Below, piece after piece: positions 57,049-64,000 of a stretch of DNA of 64,000 nt (its first letter is position 1; the number at the start of each line of letters is the position of its first letter). A program made the position numbers and the translations under genes. The notes beneath the pieces are model-generated. The model was not told where the DNA came from. It did no database searches and saw nothing but the letters and a program-made list of their open reading frames with translations. Origin of the DNA: Neopestalotiopsis rosae (lineage: Eukaryota; Ascomycota; Sordariomycetes; Amphisphaeriales; Sporocadaceae); the NCBI GenBank assembly GCA_023078685.1, contig JALGAS010000006.1, positions 1,612,001-1,676,000 of the forward strand, read 5' to 3'.

Positions 57049-59344
57049 AGGAAAAGCAAGAGCGAGAGAAAATTAGAGGGAAAAGCGCGAAGATGAACGC
57101 CAGCAGATAATGTGTCAGGCTCGAAGAGGGATGGTCTTTAGCAATAATCAATTCTGGGACCATCGGAATCGGACGAGCCAGATGAACGCAAGAGGACCAA
57201 CCAGGGCGCATGCAAATCAATCAAAGCAACTTGCGGAGGATGCTGGAGACCAAATGGATGTTGATTCCCTGGATGGTGGTTCTCCAGGTGGCGGTTCACC
57301 TGGTTTTGTGGGCGGCGGCCCACCACAACTCTCGGAGCCGCAGGAACCATTGCTGTTCGATATTAAATATATATAATGAGGAAGTATTTATTCAACAGAG
57401 AATAAAACAAAAAACAGTAAAAATAAATATCATTCGTTTTTCTCTAGATTTTCTGTTATTTCTAGAATGTGATGTATATTCCCGGAAGCATTCTGCCACG
57501 GACTAAATCCCGGGTCCATGGGACGTGGAAATACCCCATCTGCAAGGGCTCAGGAGACCATACCCTAGGCCCATGACTGTACCATCATCATGTTGTTGGA
57601 TGAATGAGACATGGTGAGAGAATATGCTTGATTCCCCCCAAATTGTCTCCTTCCAAGTCTATATTCAAAACGGGCTGGTCTCTATTCAAGATCTGGGGAT
57701 AATGCAAAGAATCTGTGATTGAGTCCAGCAGCATCGTCATAGCCGCCGGGGTATCGACAAAAGCCCAGTCTGACCCGTATTGGTTATCTTATTACATATA
57801 ATGGAGCAGTAGAGCGCCAACTTGTTTTTAGGTCGGGCATCGACAGGTTCTCAGCCATTTTGCTTGAGGTTGATCGGCGCTATTAGCATTGGCCTGTCAA
57901 GCCTGTACGGCTGGCTGGTATTGGATTTCCCTCGGATAGCTCCTCCATCTGCGGTCGCGGTGGTCAATGTGATTGAGCGTGAAAGACCGGACAGTAGGCA
58001 AGACTTACTAAGTGATAGAATCCTTAATGGAGGCTCCGCTTGCCGAGACATTGCGAATCACGGGCGTACTAAGACCCCTCTGCATCTTTTCGCAGAGTGG
58101 TCTCCTTTGGTTTGATCATCCCGACTTCTTTTACAATGTCACAGAGGTCGAATCCCACCAACTGCTCCCAAGGCGTGGTTCGTAGCCAGTTCCCTGCACT
58201 ATTTTTCTTGTCGTCTGCTTGTTGGTCCAACATCAGCTCGAGGACATGCATGATGCTCTTGGAGATGTCGACAATGGAAATAGCTAGTGGTGCTCTGATC
58301 AGATGAGTCGTCGCAAGCTCTGACCCAAGCGACGTCGGGCCCGACGATATGCCTGAAATCTATATCGGAGAAGGTTGTCGATGGCCTTCTCCAATCCCTT
58401 TTGAAGGCCCAGGCCAAATGCGATGGAATGGTGGCGATTAGGGGGTTCTACCAAGAATGCAAGACATGGGTGTTGTAAGCCAGTCGTGACCCTGAATGGA
58501 CGGTCCAAAGAATCGCCAGGAATTGACACAGCGTGTAGTACCGTTAGGTTGGCTATGGCAGTCGATGGTGTAATAGCGGCAATGACCCTCTTTTGTTCCA
58601 ACGACATGGAGAAGGAATGCTGATTAATACATCTGATGTTTCACTAATCAATGCTCTCAAGAAATTTGGGTTATTATTGGAAGAGAATTATATAAAAAAG
58701 GCGGAAAATGGAGGGGGAATTTCCCAGACCTCGGAGTTGATTAAAGTAGGTAAAAGAAGTTGTAGAGGGGAGCGTTCTTCAGCTCTTTATGTCCTTCCAC
58801 GGAAGCAATGTAAACAAACGTTACGGTCGACTGCTCTTTCCAACATACAATCCAGTCATTTCCATCATTCTTCGTTGATCCTGCAGACTGGTAGGTGTGG
58901 TCGCAATTTCCGGGCCTCAAGGGAACGGCTGAAGTCAATGCAGTAAGGAGCTGGTCTGCGCTGTAGCTCGTATCAGGGCAGCTACGATAGATATTGTTAA
59001 AGTCGAAGTAAAGGACGAGGCAGGGAATGATTCATGTGATGCCGGTCGTACCTAGCTACAACTCATGGAGGTTCAACTTTACGTGGTAGATTGTATGCAT
59101 TGATACCGTGCGATTTAGTCAATGAGGCAGCTACTATGCATAGAAGACGTGCAAAAAAGCATAACAACAAACTAGTTGTACCTATTGATCCTGGGATATA
59201 TGATATGAACGAGTAATTACTCATCCAACACTGCTGAATTTAATTGTGACCAATTTGTAACCAAATGCATTGCCATAAAGTCATCATGTTGTTCCAAATG
59301 AAAAGAACGAAACAAAGACATTACATGTCATCTCAATCAATCGC
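57049..59344. other. Intergenic region between membrane-protein and KHA1 genes
   Basis: No firm gene. AATAAA at 57401 may be a polyadenylation signal for the upstream gene. A 102-codon minus-strand frame at 58299-58607 has an N-terminus faintly like metallo-beta-lactamase-fold proteins but breaks off, as discussed in the findings. Confidence 0.5.
57401..57406 (+). terminator. Candidate polyadenylation signal AATAAA
   Basis: It lies 353 nt after the stop codon of the seven-helix protein, in an A-rich stretch. Fungal polyadenylation signals are loose, so this is only a candidate. Confidence 0.3.
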
Positions 59345-62291
59345 TCATGCATATGATGGTCCTTCCTTGCTTTCCATGCCGGCCTGTATAACCAGCACAC
59401 TAGCCCTCAAGCCGCTGAGCACAAACTTCTCGCCCAGGACGCCAATCGTCTTGTGCATGTCGCCCTCGCCTATAGTCGTGGTCAAAGAGGCGTGGCGCCG
59501 TCCAGCAATGATGATATCACCAGCGTTACGAGGATTCTGGCCCGTCTTCTCCTTGGCCAGGTCAACCGCCTTGGTCAGCGCCGAGCTGCCGGACACGAAA
59601 GTCTCGGTGAAGCTGACGCGTCCTGCGAGGCTTGCGGGAAGCGAAGACTGGGCAGAGGATAGGAGAGACGCGTCCTGAGCAGTGACTTCGGTCCTTATGA
59701 CGTCCTTGGTCTCTGCCGAACTCTCGGCCGCTGCCATTTCTTCCGCATCCGTGGTCCATTGGAGGTGGGCAATGGTGACATTGACAAGAGGGCTTTTCGC
59801 AAGTTGAAGGACAAAGTGCAATGCAGCGCGATCATCCTCTCCACCAATGAATGGGAAGAATACATGATGCGACTTGTCCGCTACTGGCTGATGAGCGGCA
59901 TTCCTCAGGCTGCGCAGCGAAACTCCACTCTTGGTTCGAGGTAGCGTCGGTCGCGTCTTTTCGACAGGCGCAATACCGCTAAAACCGTTGCCGATAAAGA
60001 TACCAGTGTTGCAAACTGCTTTGGAGAGAGTGTTTTGGATGAAGTCAAGGTGAGTCTTGCCAGAGAATCGATCTTCGGACGACACGTGGAAGGGAATGGC
60101 TTGATCTTCAGTGTTGCTCCCAACTTCACTCCAGGGAATCAGAACAAAATCCGACGACTGATCAGAAGCACTGCTGACGACGGTTTGGGCATAGGCGTCT
60201 TCAGGTGCCACGACTACACTGGAGGAAACCGCAACGTCATGCAGCTGGGAAAACGTCTTGAATGCGTTGACCACAGGATCTCTGCGCGAGAACTCATCTG
60301 TATCTGTGACTTTCATGACCGAAGAAGTACGTTCAGTGAGCTCAATGATGCGAAGCGCATGGACCTCCAGAGGACGCTTCCTTTGAACATCCTGCGTGGC
60401 ATCGGGGTTTGCTGCAGTATCCTCTCTCTCCTCTCCAAGCAAAGAGACAAAAGTGAACAAGCTCGGAAGACTGTCGAGGCGCAGATAGACCAAAAGACGG
60501 TTGATCTTGGTGCCCTCCAGCTTCAGAGGGGTCTCGTCTGGGGTCTCGGAGCCTATTGGCTTTCCGTCCCAGTCGATCTCTCCACGCTTCCATGCCTCAA
60601 TCTTCTTTTGGTACCATGGAGGATAGAGACCCTTGACTATGGGAGTCGTGGCAAACGTGGTAACGAGCGCCATGACCACAAACATAGTGAATGTCTTTTG
60701 TGTCAAGATTTTGGCTTCTAGACCAATGTTCTGCAGTTCTTTGTCAGACGAGTTGACCAAAATCAGACGGGGTGGATGTACATACCAAAACAATCAGTTC
60801 GACCAGACCCTTGCAACTCATGAGAACTCCAATTGTGAAACTCTCTCTCCAGACAAGTTTCATTCCCCTGGCAGCGAGCGTACCTCCAAGGATCTTGCCA
60901 GCAAAGGCCACGGCGATAATTGCAATGACATAAGCCCAGGTGATGCCATCATTCAGCAGGCCCAGATTGGTGTTTAGACCAGAAAGGGCAAAATACAATG
61001 GGAGGAATAGAACAGTGATAAGATCTTCAATCTTCTCTGTAAGCTTGATGGCGAAACCACCATCGTGGGGACAGATGAGCCCAACTAAGAAACCGCCAAA
61101 GATGGCATGTACGCCAATGATGCCTGTAAATAGTCAGTAACGCCATATAATTATCTCAATGTGAGCTCTTCTTACTGGTAAACCAGGCCGAGGTGAGGAC
61201 TAGCAAGAGTGTAAGCGCCACCACACCCTGTGTTGGCCCATTTTGAATGCTGCCTGTCCGCCTGAGGACCCAGTGAAAGGCGGGTTTGATGGCAAACACA
61301 AGGAATAGAACCCATGCAACAGCGACCAGTAGCACATAGAGAGCCGTCAGGCCAGAGCTGTTGTTGACGAGAGCAACACAGAGGGCCAAGAGGACCCAGC
61401 CAACGACATCATTACCGACACCTGCTGCAAGAACGGTAACACCTACAGAGGACGAGAGCAGCCGAAGCTCGGACAGGATACGGCAGAGCACCGGGAAAGC
61501 CGTAATAGCCAGCGCGGTACCGACAAAGAGGGCAAAAACGCCAAAGTTGAGCGTATTGGCACCAGGAAACTGGTGATAGATACCATAGGCTAGACCAACT
61601 CCCAGACCAAAGGGCAAGACCATGCCGGCCAGACCGACGCTGAGAGCCACCCTCCAGTTTGCCGTGAACATGCGAATGTCCAACTCGAGGGCAATCAGGA
61701 AGAGGAAGAGGATCAGGCCAAGATTAGCCACATTGTTCAGCACCGGCATGGAAGCCGTCGGGAAGATGGCATCCTTGAAGCCAGGAATCCGCGCCAGGAC
61801 GGACGGGCCGAGAAGAACGCCGCCTATCACCTCTGCAATGACTCTGGGTTGGCCCAGATACGACAATGGGAAATGCAGAAGTCGGCAAAAGATGATGATG
61901 ATGCCCGCCTATCCAAGTGAATATGGTCAGCCAGCCATGTTTAGATATCGTGTGCGCAGCGTAGCGTAGCAAGTAGCTCTTGCTGTGCCGTCTTATGTGG
62001 GCCAGAACCAGCCCGTCCATACGGCGCGTGCGGTACGCGGAGCTTTGGAGGGATCTGCAGAGCTGGCGGCGTTCCGGTCCAGACCAGCGCGGGATCTCAG
62101 TTTGGTGGTACACTCACCTGTATGATAAACAGCGTGATGGGATTGGAGGAGCTGTAGGTATTGGGCATAACATGTTCAAGAATACCGCCTTGTGGTGTGG
62201 CTGCGTTGCTGCTCGTGGCTGATGCCGCGGACGAAGCAGCTGTTATGGTCGTGGTGAGAATAGAGCTCACTGTGACCATAGCCGTGGCCAT
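59345..62291 (-). CDS. KHA1: Kha1-type K+(Na+)/H+ antiporter (CPA2 family)
   Basis: Exons are 62118-62291, 61176-61908, 60786-61123 and 59345-60730, with introns of 209, 52 and 55 nt. The product is 876 aa, as expected for fungal Kha1. The transport domain (about 45-440) has some twelve hydrophobic segments, including [56 protein letters not shown] and the ion-pathway [27 protein letters not shown] follows the second intron. The cytoplasmic half carries a universal-stress-protein-like domain (about 670-860: [19 protein letters not shown] and [15 protein letters not shown]). Yeast Kha1 is a Golgi antiporter important for K+ and pH homeostasis; the same role is expected. Confidence 0.94.
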
Positions 62292-64000
62292 TGGTGCTGT
62301 GTGTGTTTAGAAACCCGCAGTACAGAGATGGAGAACGGCTCGGGCCAGTTTTCAATAGCTTCCTTTTGGACGCAGAACAAATGCGTTTTCGTTTTCAGCT
62401 GCACAAGCTGGATACCGCAGGGGTAGCTGTTGAAGCAGAAGTCTGTCACGGCTGGTGATGTTTCTTATCTTATGGAAGAGTGGACAGAGCACCTGTTTGT
62501 CTGGCCCTCCAGTGAAGGCGGTGCAGATTCTGGTGTCGGGAGCAACGAGCAATTAGCTGAACCCAGTCGAAAAGCATGACCCAGCCGGCGTCTTGGCGGA
62601 GGGCGCCTCGTCAATGACTACCAACGTGTCTACCGTGTAAGGGAAACCTGACACCAGAGAGAGTTGAGCATCGAACGAGCTTGGACAAGCTACAGTGGGT
62701 CACGTCACAAGCAAGAAACGTTGTACTTGCGATTGGGCGACAGTCAGCTATCCTATCTGGCCAAGCTGGGAATCAGAAGCTCTAATCTCTATTCGTTGCG
62801 AGCCAAATCACGACATACGCCGCTGGACCTCCTAAGTTCTTGGTAGTGGGGAGAGGTCAAGGTAGGCGATGGCGCCAGCGACTACCCAGGCGACTGCCGT
62901 AGATTGCGGGGGGTTTCAAAGGAGGTGTCGGCGGCGGTCTCGAACACCAGGAACGCTTTGAATTATAGTCTCGAGTTGAAATCACTTGAACAACTTTTAG
63001 TCTCTGCGTTCATGTCCCGGATAGGAAGTGGTGCAATGTGAGGTTTGTTTCGTCCTGCTGAGCCAGGTCAAGCCTCAATTCTGGCTCTGTTGATGGCGGT
63101 TCCGGCGGCTTGGGTGTCGGGTCAGGGGACAGTAAAAGCTGGCCACGATTTATGCGACCGCCACGATAGTAACGAGACGGGATAAAGCTATGGGATCCAT
63201 TCCTATAGCTCGTCTCCTAGAGAGATATGAGGGTCAGAGGCAACTCAGACGAACCCCATTTCTCAGATACTGGATACCTGGCCTATCCATAGATTCCTGG
63301 CCATTGATTAGCGAGGGTTGCGCCAAGTGCGCCATACCTAGCAAGCAACACATTCCAGACATCACGAGGAGCAACATGTCAAGACTCTTGTTGTCACGCC
63401 TCCACAGACCAAGAGTCTTGGAGAGAAAGCATGATTGAAGCAGTAAATTCCAAACTCTTGTATTCGCTGATTGGTTGTCAGTAGTTTGTGCAAGTGCCAT
63501 CCATTTTGAGCCTCAACATTCATTACTATGGGGCCTCCGCACACCGACGATCTCCCCCAGATTACTGATGCGGAGCTAGGGACCTTGGGGGGACCTTAGT
63601 AGGAGAGAGCACTGCTGTGTTAGGCAGACCATCTAACCTTAGTTGCTGGTGGAGTTGGGCGGGCACCGCACACCGCACATAGCCGGCCAGCCGCACACCA
63701 AAAACTTGAGTCTGTGCTGAACTTCACCAATCCAAAGTGTCGGAGCTGGATAGTCTTTGTCACACGTCACAATTTCTTTTTTTTTTTTTTTTTCACTTTT
63801 CATGATCTATCTCAACCTCTTGACTTTCTCGTGTCACGCAGCCCTTCTTCGACAAATTCCATACACGCACACAAGAACCCTAAAAATGTGCAGCCTCACG
63901 TGGACCCAGGGCTGAGGCCTTGAGCCGAGCGCATTATCCGTTTCTGGTAATTGCGCTCTAGGCTCTTCCGCACAGGAGATGTGAGACAGTGTCTCACTCA
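62292..64000. other. Intergenic region upstream of KHA1
   Basis: Promoter side of KHA1 and unexplained sequence to the window edge. No gene is supported. A 17 nt poly-T run lies at 63777-63793, followed by C/A-rich sequence that may be the leader of a plus-strand gene beyond the window. Confidence 0.5.
63777..63793. repeat. Poly-T tract, 17 nt
   Basis: Seventeen consecutive T on the plus strand, followed by pyrimidine-rich sequence. Possibly a poly(dA:dT) promoter element for a gene beyond the right edge. Confidence 0.8.

Noticed and set aside
1..64000. Search by eye for CRISPR arrays, transposon terminal repeats, rRNA and a biosynthetic gene cluster
   Set aside because: No regularly spaced repeats, transposase-like frames, rRNA-like sequence, or PKS/NRPS/terpene genes were seen.

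Overview
The window looks like nuclear DNA from a filamentous ascomycete (Pezizomycotina, probably Sordariomycetes; the order is my inference). The evidence is compact genes with 50-210 nt GT..AG introns and CTRAY-type branch sites, a HET-domain gene, a secreted GH7 cellulase, a Yap1-type bZIP factor with redox cysteines, and fungal orthologues of NPC1/Ncr1, Utp14, Tsr2, Cue2, Kha1 and Kch1. I see no bacterial features, CRISPR array, rRNA, convincing tRNA or intact transposon. Exon boundaries were assembled by hand from splice signals, reading phase and family similarity; no alignment or transcript data were used.

Layout. 1-8.7 kb: two long poly-G tracts, a KCH potassium-transporter gene (minus) with a tandem-repeat tail, a 3 kb divergent intergenic region, and a pseudokinase (plus). 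9.3-18 kb: a Roadblock-like (LAMTOR2/Ego3-type) protein, a GH7 cellobiohydrolase without a cellulose-binding module, and a HET-domain gene convergent with a small membrane protein that resembles the N-terminal TMD0 of MRP-type ABC transporters. 19.5-28.7 kb (all minus): NPC1, a coiled-coil acidic protein and an NMN adenylyltransferase. 31-37 kb (minus): a PNPOx-like/ferredoxin-reductase-like fusion and an HSL-type alpha/beta hydrolase with a very long disordered tail. 38-40.5 kb: TSR2 convergent with a BSD-domain protein. 43.4-52.4 kb: YAP1-like bZIP, CUE-Smr (Cue2-like) nuclease, mitochondrial ribosomal protein mL41 and UTP14, the last two divergent from a 495 nt promoter. 55-62.3 kb: a nine-exon seven-helix membrane protein and a Kha1-type K+/H+ antiporter (minus).

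Most genes are housekeeping and there is no biosynthetic cluster. Functional themes are ribosome production and quality control (TSR2, UTP14, mL41, CUE-Smr), membrane and ion or lipid transport (KCH, NPC1, KHA1, two orphan membrane proteins) and nutrient or stress response (GH7, YAP1, Roadblock protein). I found no convincing new multi-gene system. The items most worth a second look are the pseudokinase with both catalytic aspartates replaced by asparagine, the stand-alone TMD0-like protein, the PNPOx-reductase fusion that ends without a ferredoxin domain, the redox-domain intron and two-codon uORF of the YAP1 gene, and a 24 nt perfect palindrome upstream of NPC1.
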